Shown in pieces: positions 17,231 to 26,145 of a stretch of DNA of 64,000 nucleotides (its first letter is position 1; every line of letters begins with the position of its first letter). The notes below the pieces were generated by a model. It ran no database searches and was not told the DNA's origin. It saw only the letters and a program-made list of their open reading frames with translations. Both the position numbers and the translations under genes were made by a program. Source of the DNA: Lewinellaceae bacterium (GTDB lineage Bacteria; Bacteroidota; Bacteroidia; Chitinophagales; Saprospiraceae); NCBI GenBank assembly GCA_016716135.1, contig JADJWX010000009.1, positions 1-64,000 of the forward strand, in the 5' to 3' direction.

Positions 17231-19219
17231 ATGACGAACCAACAACCCGCCTTGCTCTGGCAAGCCGATGAAAATACCAGACAACACGCCCATTTGCAAA
17301 AATATCTGAGCTGGTTGGCCAACCGGCGCCAACGCCATTTTGACAGTTACGCAGCGCTGTGGCGTTGGTCGGTTGCCGAGCCCGATGCTTTTTGGGAAAC
17401 GGTTTGGGATTATTTTTCCGTGATCAGCCATGCACCATACCGCCAGGTGCTCTCTGGCCTGCAAATGCCCGGAGCCCGTTGGTTTGAAGGCGCGCAATTA
17501 AATTATGCCGAACATATTTTCAGGATGGCGAATGCCGGCAATCCGGCAATTTTATTCCAAAACGAACGGCAAGCCTTGCATGAAATTTCCTGGGAATCCC
17601 TCCGCCGGCAAACTGCAACGCTTGCACGGTTCCTTCGAAATGCCGGCATAAAACCCGGAGACCGAATTGCAGCCTACCTGCCCAATACCCCGCATGCGAT
17701 CGTGGCGGCATTGGCTGCGATGAGCATCGGCGCGGTTTGGTCGAGCTGTTCGCCTGACTTTGGCGCCAACAGCGTGGCCGACAGGTTTGTGCAAATTGAG
17801 CCGAAAGTGTTGGTTACTGTTGACGGCTATACTTACGGCGGCAAACCATTTGACAAACAGAAAACCGTGGCGGAAATCTGTCAACTGCTCCCCAGTTTAC
17901 AAACTGTCATTTTTATCCCGTATCTGAATGAAAACGCCCGGCCGGACAATCTACCGAATGCCGTACGCTGGGACGACGTGGTAAATACCCGCGCAGAGGC
18001 CACAGACGACCTCCGCTTCGAGCCACTGCCATTCGATCACCCGATATGGATTTTGTATTCCTCTGGCACTACCGGCATTCCGAAGGCCATTACGCACGGG
18101 CATGGCGGGAATTTGCTTGAACACTTGAAGTACCTGCATTTTCACAACGATGTTCACCCGGGCGAGCGCTTTTTTTGGTTTTCCACTACGGGCTGGATGA
18201 TGTGGAATTTTACGCTGGCAGCGATGCTGACCGGGGCAACTATCGTTTTATACGACGGCAGTCCGGGCTATCCGGATTTGAATGTTTTGTGGGATTTGGC
18301 CCAAAACGCCCGGATCACGCATTTCGGCACCAGTGCGCCCTTTCTGGTCAGTTGCATGAAAAACGGGTTGGCGCCAAAGAACGACTTCGATCTGTCGCCC
18401 TTGCGCGGAATTGGTTCCACGGGGTCTCCCTTGCCACCGGAGGCCTTTGATTGGGTTTACGAACATGTAAAACCTGACATTTGGCTTTCTTCCATGGCCG
18501 GAGGAACGGATGTGTGCACAGCCTGGGTGGGCGGGAATCCCTTGTTGCCGGTGTTTGAGGGCGAAATCCAGTGCCGCTGCCTGGGATGTGCCATGGAAAG
18601 CTGGGATGAAGACGGGAAACCGGTGCCTGCCGGTTCGGTTGGCGAAATGGTGGTCACCAAGCCCATGCCCTCCATGCCCGTATTTTTTTGGAATGATCCG
18701 GATGGCGCCCGCTACCGCAGCAGTTATTTTGAAGAATATCCGGGTGTTTGGCGGCAGGGGGATTGGCTTTGCATCACGCCCCGCGATTCATTGATCATTC
18801 TAGGCCGGTCGGACGCCACCCTGAACCGGCAGGGGGTGCGCATCGGTACCGCCGAAATTTACCGGGCATTGGACAAGATTCCGGCTATCCAGGATTCCCT
18901 GATCATCAATCTGGAACGCCCCGACGGGTCCGACTGGATGCCGCTGTTTGTCACCCTTGTTCCTGGTGTTGCCTTAGATGATGCGCTTATTGCGGAGGTA
19001 CGAAAAACTTTGCGCAGCGATTACAGTCCGCGCCATGTTCCCGATGCTATTTTTGCAGTGCCGGAAATCCCCTACACCATTTCCGGAAAGAAAATGGAAA
19101 CTCCCGTCAAAAAAATTCTGCAACGCAGGCCATTGGACAAAGCCTATAACCGCGATTCCATGAAAAATCCCACCTCAATGGATTTCTTTATTGCTTTTGC
19201 GGAAAAGCAAACCTGGTAA
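17231..19219 (+). CDS. aacS: Acetoacetate--CoA ligase
   Basis: This enzyme activates acetoacetate to acetoacetyl-CoA with ATP, the entry step for using ketone bodies or the acetoacetate from tyrosine and leucine breakdown. It belongs to the ANL adenylate-forming superfamily: P-loop YSSGTTGIPKAITHG near residue 275, STTGWMMWN motif, GRSDATLNRQGVRIGTAE hinge region, and catalytic lysine in ISGKKMETPVKKIL near the end. The 662-residue length and N-terminal LWQADENTRQHAHLQKYLSWL match acetoacetyl-CoA synthetases rather than acetyl-CoA synthetases. I used the ATG at 17231; the in-frame upstream codons lie in the divergent promoter region. Homogentisate dioxygenase, which leads to acetoacetate, is encoded 1.3 kb downstream. 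Confidence 0.92.
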   Translation: MTNQQPALLWQADENTRQHAHLQKYLSWLANRRQRHFDSYAALWRWSVAEPDAFWETVWDYFSVISHAPYRQVLSGLQMPGARWFEGAQLNYAEHIFRMANAGNPAILFQNERQALHEISWESLRRQTATLARFLRNAGIKPGDRIAAYLPNTPHAIVAALAAMSIGAVWSSCSPDFGANSVADRFVQIEPKVLVTVDGYTYGGKPFDKQKTVAEICQLLPSLQTVIFIPYLNENARPDNLPNAVRWDDVVNTRAEATDDLRFEPLPFDHPIWILYSSGTTGIPKAITHGHGGNLLEHLKYLHFHNDVHPGERFFWFSTTGWMMWNFTLAAMLTGATIVLYDGSPGYPDLNVLWDLAQNARITHFGTSAPFLVSCMKNGLAPKNDFDLSPLRGIGSTGSPLPPEAFDWVYEHVKPDIWLSSMAGGTDVCTAWVGGNPLLPVFEGEIQCRCLGCAMESWDEDGKPVPAGSVGEMVVTKPMPSMPVFFWNDPDGARYRSSYFEEYPGVWRQGDWLCITPRDSLIILGRSDATLNRQGVRIGTAEIYRALDKIPAIQDSLIINLERPDGSDWMPLFVTLVPGVALDDALIAEVRKTLRSDYSPRHVPDAIFAVPEIPYTISGKKMETPVKKILQRRPLDKAYNRDSMKNPTSMDFFIAFAEKQTW

Positions 19220-19369
19220 GTGCGCAGCGTTGACAGATCAGGCAATTGTTCATAGTAGTGTTATAAAATATGGCGCACACGCAACCTCAGGCCCGCCGTA
19301 ATGTCTATTGGCCAGGTTAATTTCAGAAAACAATGATCTAAAACTTTTGCGTTTGTAGTCCAATTTTGT

Positions 19370-19400
19370 GGGGCGGGACCGGCGGGTCTCGTCCCTTTTT
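19370..19400 (+). terminator. Intrinsic terminator downstream of aacS
   Basis: An 11-bp stem with G-U pairs (19370-19380 with 19385-19395), loop GGCG, is followed directly by TTTTTT. The T-tract runs into the selU promoter box. Confidence 0.75.
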
Positions 19401-19408
19401 TATCTTTG
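19401..19408 (+). promoter_or_regulatory. -7 promoter box for selU
   Basis: The plus strand reads TATCTTTG, an exact TAnnTTTG match, 35 bases before the ATG at 19443. It sits right at the end of the aacS terminator. Confidence 0.55.
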
Positions 19409-19442
19409 TAACCCGAACTTTAAGTTTGGACCTGCAAATAGC

Positions 19443-20501
19443 ATGACACAGCACCTGCCAGCATCCGAATTTCTCCAAACATGCACCAAGCGCGTTTTGC
19501 TGGATGTACGAGCTCCGGGAGAATACCGGCAGGGCCACATCCCCGGCGCCTACAGTTTCCCGCTTTTTTCTGATGCCGAACGTGCAGAGATTGGCACCTT
19601 GTACAAACAAAAAGGGAAAGACTACGCCACGCTGCGCGGCCTGGAAATCGTTGGCCCAAAGTTGGCTTCATTTGTAAAAGAAGCAAAAAAACTGGCTCGT
19701 GGTAGCGGGTTGGCGGTACACTGTTGGCGCGGAGGCCAGCGCAGTCAAAGTATGGCCTGGCTATTCCGGCAAAGCGGACTGGACGTTGTTACCCTCGATG
19801 GCGGCTACAAGGCATTTCGCCGGTATGTCCTGGATTCGTTTGACCGCCACAGTTTAAATTTGATCGTATTGGGAGGAAAAACAGGAACCGGCAAGACCAA
19901 TATTTTACATGCCTTGCAGGCACAAGGCGAGCAAGTAATTGATCTGGAAGGACTCGCGCATCACAAAGGTTCTGCTTTTGGCCATATCGGCGCGACGGAG
20001 CAACCAACAGTGGAGCAGTTTGAAAATGATCTTTTCGAAAAAATACTGGAACTCGATCCGGAAAGGCGCGTCTGGATCGAGAATGAAAGCCAGAGCATCG
20101 GACGGGTTTTTGTACCTCAGACCTTTTGGCTGAAAATGAAAAAAGCGCCGCTTTATAATATTGAGGTTCCCTTGGAAAGACGAATTCAGAATCTGGTTGA
20201 CGAATACACCGGAATATCGCTTGCGGCACTGGAAGCAGCTTTTCACAAAATTGAACGAAAACTAGGCGGCCAGCACCTGAAAGCAGCGCTTGAGGCACTT
20301 CGGCTCGACGACCCGGCCACCGCTGCGGCCATAGCGCTCAGGTACTATGACAAAACATACCAGTTTGGCCTGGAAAACAACCCGTCGCCGGAAATTAAAA
20401 TGCTTAATTTTTCGAATGAATTACCGGAGGAGATCGCACTCCGATGCCGGCAAATTGCCGATGCCCGGAAACTGCCATCCGGAAATACAGTACCTTTGTA
20501 A
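19443..20501 (+). CDS. selU: tRNA 2-selenouridine synthase (MnmH/SelU)
   Basis: This enzyme replaces the sulfur of 2-thiouridine at the wobble base of certain tRNAs with selenium, through a geranylated intermediate. It has an N-terminal rhodanese domain with catalytic cysteine 94 in VHCWRGGQRS and a C-terminal P-loop domain with GGKTGTGKT (144-152), then WIENESQSIG. The start at 19443 was chosen because the frame upstream overlaps the terminator and promoter box. Length 352 residues is normal. A selD (selenophosphate synthetase) gene is not in this window, so selenium supply must come from elsewhere, or the protein may act only in geranylation. Confidence 0.92.
   Translation: MTQHLPASEFLQTCTKRVLLDVRAPGEYRQGHIPGAYSFPLFSDAERAEIGTLYKQKGKDYATLRGLEIVGPKLASFVKEAKKLARGSGLAVHCWRGGQRSQSMAWLFRQSGLDVVTLDGGYKAFRRYVLDSFDRHSLNLIVLGGKTGTGKTNILHALQAQGEQVIDLEGLAHHKGSAFGHIGATEQPTVEQFENDLFEKILELDPERRVWIENESQSIGRVFVPQTFWLKMKKAPLYNIEVPLERRIQNLVDEYTGISLAALEAAFHKIERKLGGQHLKAALEALRLDDPATAAAIALRYYDKTYQFGLENNPSPEIKMLNFSNELPEEIALRCRQIADARKLPSGNTVPL
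20491..20498 (+). promoter_or_regulatory. Putative -7 promoter box for hmgA
   Basis: TACCTTTG overlaps the last codons of selU, about 45 bases before the hmgA ATG. It would let hmgA be expressed separately from selU. Confidence 0.4.
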
Positions 20502-20543
20502 TCCGTTTTATTCTATCCTGACCATATAAAACAACGCACGATT

Positions 20544-21725
20544 ATGCATTATCATAGCCTGGGCAACATACCGCAAAAACGCCATACACAGTTTCGCAAA
20601 CCGGACGGCAGCCTGTACCATGAAGAGTTGTTCAGTACAGAAGGATTCAGCGATCTGTATTCCTTGTTGTACCACTGTAATGCGCCAACTCAAATTGTTC
20701 AGGTCGGCGAGCCGTACAGCGTTGCGCCACGTACCGTCCACGATAAACAATTGAAACACCGCTGTTTAAAAGGATTCAATATTACACCGGAAGACGATTA
20801 CCTGAAGGCGCGCAAACCTGTACTGGTCAATGACGATTGTAAAATCCTGCTTGCCGCACCGCGTAAAAGCATGACCGATTATTTTTTTAAAAATGCAGAT
20901 GCGGATGAGGTGATTTTTATTCATGAAGGCACCGGCCGACTGCGAACAATGTACGGGATACTGAACTTTGAATACGGAGACTATCTCGTCATCCCACGCG
21001 GCACAACATATCAAATTGAATTTGACGGTGAAGCCAATCGCCTACTCATCGTGGAAAGTAACGGCCCGATCACCACGCCCAAACGCTACCGGAATAATTA
21101 TGGTCAGTTGCTGGAGCATTCACCATTTTGTGAACGGGATTTCCGCAAGCCAATTGACCTGGAAACTCACGATGAAAGCGGCGATTTTCTGTATTACATC
21201 AAGAAACAAGACAATATTTACCCCTACCACTACCTGAATCACCCTTTTGATCTGATTGGCTGGGATGGTTTTGTGTATCCTTTTGCCTTCTCGATACACA
21301 ATTTTGAGCCGATCACCGGGCGCGTGCACATGCCGCCGCCGATCCACCAAACTTTTGACGGGCGCAATTTCGTGATTTGCTCTTTTGTGCCGCGCTTGTA
21401 CGATTATCACCCGCAATCTATCCCGGCGCCGTATAATCATTCCAACATCGACTCTGATGAGGTGCTTTATTATGTTGACGGCGATTTCATGAGCCGAAAG
21501 CATGTTGAACGGGGCATGATCACGTTGCACCCGGGCGGCATACCGCATGGGCCGCATCCGGGCACGGTTGAAAAAAGCATCGGGCAAAAGGAAACCCGCG
21601 AGCTGGCTGTTATGGTCGATACGTTCCGGCCACTCCTGATGACAGAATTTGCCGCCGGCATAGAGGACCCGGACTATTACCAGTCCTGGCTTCCGAATGC
21701 TGTTTCGACAAACGGACAACCCTAA
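20544..21725 (+). CDS. hmgA: Homogentisate 1,2-dioxygenase
   Basis: This non-heme iron enzyme opens the ring of homogentisate to maleylacetoacetate in tyrosine and phenylalanine breakdown. The cupin fold is seen in IHEGTGRLRTMYGILNFEYGDYLVIPRGTTYQIEF (about 126-160), and the metal-binding and active-site region in VHMPPPIHQTFDG and TLHPGGIPHGPHPG. The 393-residue length fits the bacterial family. Downstream pathway enzymes (maleylacetoacetate isomerase, fumarylacetoacetase) are not adjacent. The pathway end product acetoacetate would be activated by the aacS product just upstream, a sensible functional pairing though inferred. Confidence 0.93.
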   Translation: MHYHSLGNIPQKRHTQFRKPDGSLYHEELFSTEGFSDLYSLLYHCNAPTQIVQVGEPYSVAPRTVHDKQLKHRCLKGFNITPEDDYLKARKPVLVNDDCKILLAAPRKSMTDYFFKNADADEVIFIHEGTGRLRTMYGILNFEYGDYLVIPRGTTYQIEFDGEANRLLIVESNGPITTPKRYRNNYGQLLEHSPFCERDFRKPIDLETHDESGDFLYYIKKQDNIYPYHYLNHPFDLIGWDGFVYPFAFSIHNFEPITGRVHMPPPIHQTFDGRNFVICSFVPRLYDYHPQSIPAPYNHSNIDSDEVLYYVDGDFMSRKHVERGMITLHPGGIPHGPHPGTVEKSIGQKETRELAVMVDTFRPLLMTEFAAGIEDPDYYQSWLPNAVSTNGQP

Positions 21726-21740
21726 ATCATCCGGTAATTC

Positions 21741-22430
21741 CTACAGTTTTTGAACAACATCAAAACCACTCACATAGAGTTCTTCCCCCTGATAACGCAC
21801 TTTAAAGACATGAGTTTGCAACGTGCGTTTCTCGTTATAAAGCACCACGCCTGTTCGTTCCAGCAATTCAATGGGTTCAAAATCCATTACCTGCCTGGCA
21901 ACATTTTCAGCAGAAATTTGCTCTGAAGTGTGCAGGTTGATAGCCTGTTTTGCACGGGATTTGACGACAAATTTGGGTTTAAGCCGCTCCTGCTCGGCAA
22001 GTAGTTTCGTGGCATACACCCGGACGGTGTCCTTCAGGTTTTCATCGTACACGAAAGCAATTGCCCGAAATGTTGTCCGGTTTACTTGCGGGATATCGGA
22101 AAGGGTAGACTTTTCATAGCGCATATATTCTTCCCGGCTGAGTACGTAGATTCCATCTGCGCCGACATCCCGTGCCTGCCGGCGGGCTTCATGCAGCAGA
22201 TACGAGTCTGAAACATAGCTGTCATAATTTAAATCGATCAGGGCCAATTCGGTAACCGGTTTTTTGTTTAAACTTTCCTGTAAATAAAACACATCGAGTG
22301 GCCGGTCATGTACGGGCATGACAATATCCTCACGAAGTACAGTGGCTTTTTCCGTTGATACCGGAAAGGTTGTTTCACAAGATTGGAGAAAAATGGAAAT
22401 GGCGAGAAAACATCGGAGTGTACATTTCAT
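21741..22430 (-). CDS. Hypothetical lipoprotein
   Basis: I do not recognise the family. The 229-residue protein starts with a lipoprotein signal (CFLAISIFLQSC) and continues as a soluble mixed alpha/beta domain. A segment around residues 70-125 (DSYVSDSYLLHEARRQARDVGADGIYVLSREEYMRYE) recalls small lipoproteins that have an amphipathic helix with ARR..GAD, seen in DUF-type envelope proteins. It converges with hmgA (15 bp between stops) and has a TATATTTG box upstream. Likely located in the periplasm, anchored to a membrane. Confidence 0.75.
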   Translation of the reverse strand: MKCTLRCFLAISIFLQSCETTFPVSTEKATVLREDIVMPVHDRPLDVFYLQESLNKKPVTELALIDLNYDSYVSDSYLLHEARRQARDVGADGIYVLSREEYMRYEKSTLSDIPQVNRTTFRAIAFVYDENLKDTVRVYATKLLAEQERLKPKFVVKSRAKQAINLHTSEQISAENVARQVMDFEPIELLERTGVVLYNEKRTLQTHVFKVRYQGEELYVSGFDVVQKL

Positions 22431-22462
22431 AATTGGCAGATTTTTAGAATTAATGTTGCTGC

Positions 22463-22470
22463 CAAATATA
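22463..22470 (-). promoter_or_regulatory. Putative -7 promoter box for the lipoprotein gene
   Basis: The minus strand reads TATATTTG, fitting TAnnTTTG, 33 bases before the ATG at 22430. Confidence 0.45.
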
Positions 22471-22586
22471 AATGCTGTAAACCCGGCCAGGATACCTGGG
22501 AGAGCATCCTAACGCCGGTTTAACATCCAGGGCGGAGTTAACATTTTATTTTGTTCGGTTAGGAATTGTTTTTTTTCAAAAAAAGC

Positions 22587-22608
22587 GCCCCGGCACGTTT
22601 GCCGGGGC
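22587..22608 (-). terminator. Intrinsic terminator (minus strand)
   Basis: A 9-bp GC-rich stem (22587-22595 with 22600-22608), loop CGTT, has an A-rich tract on its left, which is a U-tract on the minus strand. It lies 63 bases after the stop of the small reading frame at 22671-22835. Confidence 0.75.
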
Positions 22609-22670
22609 TTGTAACCAAATCAAACTTTCTGTGAAGTTTATCTTAAAAAACCCGTACCACGCCCAAGCGG

Positions 22671-22835
22671 TTACGAATTGGTATTTTCAACATTGCACAT
22701 GGAAAACGAAAGCGCTTGATACGCACCAAACCAAAATTTTACAGTGGTCAGGAATTGGCCCAATAGAATCGTAAACCGGGGCCAATGAGGAACAGAAGTG
22801 TTCCACAGAGCGTGTACAGGAGTTTTTGTTTTCAT
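22671..22835 (-). CDS. Candidate 54-residue small protein
   Basis: This short reading frame begins MKTKTPVHALW, has a hydrophobic and aromatic middle (residues 21-45, including TILLGQFLTTVKFWFGAYQA) and ends in a polar tail. It is placed between two minus-strand terminators: the hairpin at 22859-22890 that closes gcvP and the one at 22587-22608. That arrangement suggests an independent transcript. No family is recognised and no clear promoter is seen, so it may be a small membrane-binding peptide or only a chance frame within an RNA. Confidence 0.3.
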   Translation of the reverse strand: MKTKTPVHALWNTSVPHWPRFTILLGQFLTTVKFWFGAYQALSFSMCNVENTNS

Positions 22836-22858
22836 AGCAGGACCGTATAAATAAAAAA

Positions 22859-22890
22859 CGGCTTCCTGGAGAAGAGACCCCTGGAAGCCG
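22859..22890 (-). terminator. Intrinsic terminator downstream of gcvP
   Basis: An 8-bp stem (22859-22866 with 22883-22890) is followed on the minus strand by a T-rich tract. It lies 87 bases after the gcvP stop. Confidence 0.6.
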
Positions 22891-22977
22891 CAAACGTTGC
22901 ACTGAAATTGCAGACGACTTGTTTTAACGTCCGAAATAGTCGGTTTTATCGGCGAAAGGCAATTGGCAATCTACCTA

Positions 22978-25836
22978 CTACGATACGGCATATGCCTCAA
23001 CCGGTGGGCAGGTACAGATCAAGTGCCGGTCGCCGTATGCCTGATCGATACGACCAACAGTCACCCAGAATTTCCAACCCTGCCGCAAATAGGGCAATGG
23101 GAAAGCGGCTTTTTCCCGGCTATATGCATAGGACCATTGGTCCGAACTAACCACGTCAACCGTATGCGGGGCGTTATGCAACACACTTTCTTCAGGAGAA
23201 TAATCCCCTGCAGCAATCTCATCAATCTCATTTCGGATAGCCAGCAAGGCATCACAGAAACGGTCCAACTCCGCTTTGCTCTCGCTTTCCGTTGGTTCGA
23301 TCATAATCGTTCCGGCAACCGGGAAGGACAAGGTCGGCGCATGAAAGCCATAATCCATCAGGCGTTTGGCTACGTCCTCGGCACTTACCACTTGTTTGAA
23401 CGGCCGGAGGTCGACGATCAATTCATGCGCAGAGCGCCCCTGCTCTCCGGCATACAACACGTTGTAAGCACCTTGCAGGCGCGCTTTGATATAATTGGCA
23501 TTCAGGATGGCATAGCGGGTGGCATCTGTAACACCTTTTCCGCCCAACAATTTGATATAGGCATAGGAAATCAAAAGGATACTGGCGCTTCCCCAAGGCG
23601 CAGCGCTGATTGCAGTAGTCCCTTCCCGGCCACCTGTTTCTGCAAAAACATGCTTTGGCAAGTACGGGGCCAGGCTGGCATTGCAGCAAATAGGGCCCAT
23701 ACCCGGGCCGCCACCGCCGTGTGGAATAGCGAATGTTTTGTGCAGGTTCAGGTGGCAAACATCTGCGCCAATAATAGCCGGGCTAGTCAGGCCGACCTGT
23801 GCATTCATATTGGCGCCATCCATATACACCTTCCCGCCGTGGCGGTGAATTATTTCACAAATCTCATGAATGGCCGTTTCAAAAACGCCGTGGGTCGACG
23901 GATAGGTTACCATCAGGCAGGAAAGGTTTTCCGCATATTGCGCTGCTTTTGCCTGAAGATCGGCCAAATCGATATTACCCCGTTCATCGCAGGCAACAAC
24001 CACGACATGCATTCCGGCCATAACGGCACTTGCCGGATTCGTACCATGCGCCGACGAGGGAATAAGCGCCACATTGCGGTGCCCTTCCATTCGGGCTTCG
24101 TGATACGCGCGGATCACCATCAACCCGGCAAATTCCCCCTGAGCGCCGGAGTTGGGCTGAAGCGAGCAGGCTTCAAATCCCGTGATTTCGCACAGGTAGG
24201 CCTCCAGGTCGCGTATGATTTTCTGATAACCCGCTGTTTGCGAGGCCGGAGCAAACGGGTGGATATTCGCCCACAAATCCCAACTTACCGGGATCATTTC
24301 CGTGGCGGCGTTCAACTTCATCGTGCAGGAGCCGAGTGAGATCATGGAATGCATGAGCGACAGGTCGCGGTTCTCCAGCCGTTTGATGTAGCGCATCATC
24401 TCACTTTCGGTGCGATAACTGTTAAATACCGGGTGTGTCAGATAATCGGATTCCCGAACGAGTTTTTCTGGTAAAATGCTATTGGTTACCGCGTTTACAT
24501 TGCTCGCATCAAACAACCCGGCAATGGCGGCCAGGTCCTGCTCGGTAGTAGATTCGTCAATACTGATCTGAATACCCGAGACATCATAGAAAAAATTAAT
24601 CGCGGCTGCTTCTGCTTTTTTCCGAAAGTCGGTAAGCGCCGCTGCCGGCATTTCAATACGCAATGTGTCAAAAAAGTTGGTATGACGCAGCTGTGCGCCC
24701 GCTTTTTCCAGGGATGCCGCAAGGCTTTTAGCCATATTATGCACCCGCGACGCAATACCGCGAATTCCGGCCGGCCCGTGGTAAACCGCATACATGGCTG
24801 CCATGTTGGCCAGCAATGCCTGAGCCGTGCAAATATTGGAGGTTGCTTTTTCCCTGCGAATATGCTGCTCGCGGGTTTGCAATGCCATCCGGAGTGCCCG
24901 GTTGCCATGGCGATCTACTGATACGCCGATGATGCGGCCGGGAATTTGACGTTTGAAATCCTCAGTTGTGGCAAAATAGGCAGCGTGCGGGCCGCCAAAA
25001 CCCATAGGTACGCCAAAACGCTGGGTATTCCCCACGGCACAATCGGCGCCCCATTCGCCCGGCGGCTTGAGCAAGGCCAGGGAAAGGATGTCGGCCGCTA
25101 CGCAAACATAAATTTCCTTTGCTTTTGCATTTTCAACGAAAGCCCGGTAGTCTTCGATGGCGCCTTGTGCATTTGGATACTGCAACAATACGCCGAACGT
25201 TTTTTCCGTAAATTCGTAAGTACGCCAATCACCCACAACCAGACGGATATTTTGTGGCAGCGCACGTGTACGCAGCACATCAACGGTTTGCTGGAAAACG
25301 GTGTCGGAAACAAAAAATTCGGCCGCCTCTTCTCCCGGTCTGGCCCGTTTGTTTTTTTCCGAATAAAACATATTCATCGCTTCGGCGGCGGCAGTACCTT
25401 CATCCAAAAGGCTGGCATTGGCAATCGGAAGCCCGGTAAGGTCGCTTACCATCGTCTGGAAATTGAGCAGGCTTTCCAAACGCCCCTGCGAAATTTCCGC
25501 CTGGTAAGGCGTATACTGGGTATACCAGCCCGGATTTTGAAAGACGTTTCGCAGGATAACCGACGGGGTAACTGTTCCATAATAGCCCATACCGATAAAG
25601 CTGCGAACCACATGGTTAAGTTGTGCCGTGGATTTCAATTCCTGCAGGTAATCAAATTCAGTCATGGCATCCGGCAAGTTGAGCGGTTTTTTTAGCCGGA
25701 TGGAGGCCGGGACAGTTTGTTGCATTAAGGCTTCGAGGGATTCAACGTTGAGGAAATCAAGCATTTCCTCCAGTTCATGTTGGCTAGGCCCGATGTGCCG
25801 GTTTGCAAACCGGTCCGGGTGTGGAAATTGACTCAT
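22978..25836 (-). CDS. gcvP: Glycine dehydrogenase (aminomethyl-transferring), P protein
   Basis: This is the pyridoxal-phosphate decarboxylase of the glycine cleavage system: it releases CO2 from glycine and passes the aminomethyl group to the lipoyl H protein. At 952 residues it is the single-chain form, with both N-terminal and C-terminal halves present. Key motifs are FANRHIGPSQHELEEMLDFL at the start, GYYGTVTPSVILRN, LDEGTAAAEAM, SLGSCTMKLNAATEM and the cofactor lysine in HLNLHKTFAIPHGGGGPGMGP. GcvH and GcvT are not nearby, which is common when the genes are dispersed. The 5' region (about 100 bases after a TACCTTCG box) shows no glycine riboswitch. Confidence 0.95.
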   Translation of the reverse strand: MSQFPHPDRFANRHIGPSQHELEEMLDFLNVESLEALMQQTVPASIRLKKPLNLPDAMTEFDYLQELKSTAQLNHVVRSFIGMGYYGTVTPSVILRNVFQNPGWYTQYTPYQAEISQGRLESLLNFQTMVSDLTGLPIANASLLDEGTAAAEAMNMFYSEKNKRARPGEEAAEFFVSDTVFQQTVDVLRTRALPQNIRLVVGDWRTYEFTEKTFGVLLQYPNAQGAIEDYRAFVENAKAKEIYVCVAADILSLALLKPPGEWGADCAVGNTQRFGVPMGFGGPHAAYFATTEDFKRQIPGRIIGVSVDRHGNRALRMALQTREQHIRREKATSNICTAQALLANMAAMYAVYHGPAGIRGIASRVHNMAKSLAASLEKAGAQLRHTNFFDTLRIEMPAAALTDFRKKAEAAAINFFYDVSGIQISIDESTTEQDLAAIAGLFDASNVNAVTNSILPEKLVRESDYLTHPVFNSYRTESEMMRYIKRLENRDLSLMHSMISLGSCTMKLNAATEMIPVSWDLWANIHPFAPASQTAGYQKIIRDLEAYLCEITGFEACSLQPNSGAQGEFAGLMVIRAYHEARMEGHRNVALIPSSAHGTNPASAVMAGMHVVVVACDERGNIDLADLQAKAAQYAENLSCLMVTYPSTHGVFETAIHEICEIIHRHGGKVYMDGANMNAQVGLTSPAIIGADVCHLNLHKTFAIPHGGGGPGMGPICCNASLAPYLPKHVFAETGGREGTTAISAAPWGSASILLISYAYIKLLGGKGVTDATRYAILNANYIKARLQGAYNVLYAGEQGRSAHELIVDLRPFKQVVSAEDVAKRLMDYGFHAPTLSFPVAGTIMIEPTESESKAELDRFCDALLAIRNEIDEIAAGDYSPEESVLHNAPHTVDVVSSDQWSYAYSREKAAFPLPYLRQGWKFWVTVGRIDQAYGDRHLICTCPPVEAYAVS

Positions 25837-25939
25837 CGTGGATAGTGAATATTGGTCACGAAATGTGGTGATCTGTTTACCGGTTCCGGGGATTGCCCTG
25901 CATTGAAAGCCGGATATTTTCCGGGAATCCTTGAACAGC

Positions 25940-25948
25940 GCGAAGGTA
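25940..25948 (-). promoter_or_regulatory. Possible -7 promoter box for gcvP
   Basis: The minus strand reads TACCTTCGC, a one-base variant of TAnnTTTG, 104 bases before the gcvP ATG. The same variant precedes the deoxynucleoside kinase gene. The rest of the 25837-26145 gap has only a small hairpin (25959-25984) followed by TTTTAT on the plus strand. Confidence 0.4.
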
Positions 25949-26145
25949 AAGATTGTTCGTTGCGTCCGCTATTTGCGGAGCAACTTTTATCGCAGGTCAA
26001 TGGCCCCGACTTTAACAGTTTTTGTGCGTTAAAATTTTTAGTCCCGGGAAATAGCGGTCAGGGGCCGCCGTTTACCTTTCAATTTTTTAATCAACACCCC
26101 TAATCCGGTAATCCGCTTTTTTTCATCCTTAAATATCGATTTAAT

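Noticed and set aside
22687..22902. 71-residue minus-strand frame overlapping the gcvP terminator
   Set aside because: It runs through the terminator hairpin and has no sensible composition. The 54-residue frame in another register fits the terminators better.
25837..25935. Glycine riboswitch upstream of gcvP
   Set aside because: The 5' region lacks the conserved GGAGAGA-type core and the paired domains of that riboswitch.
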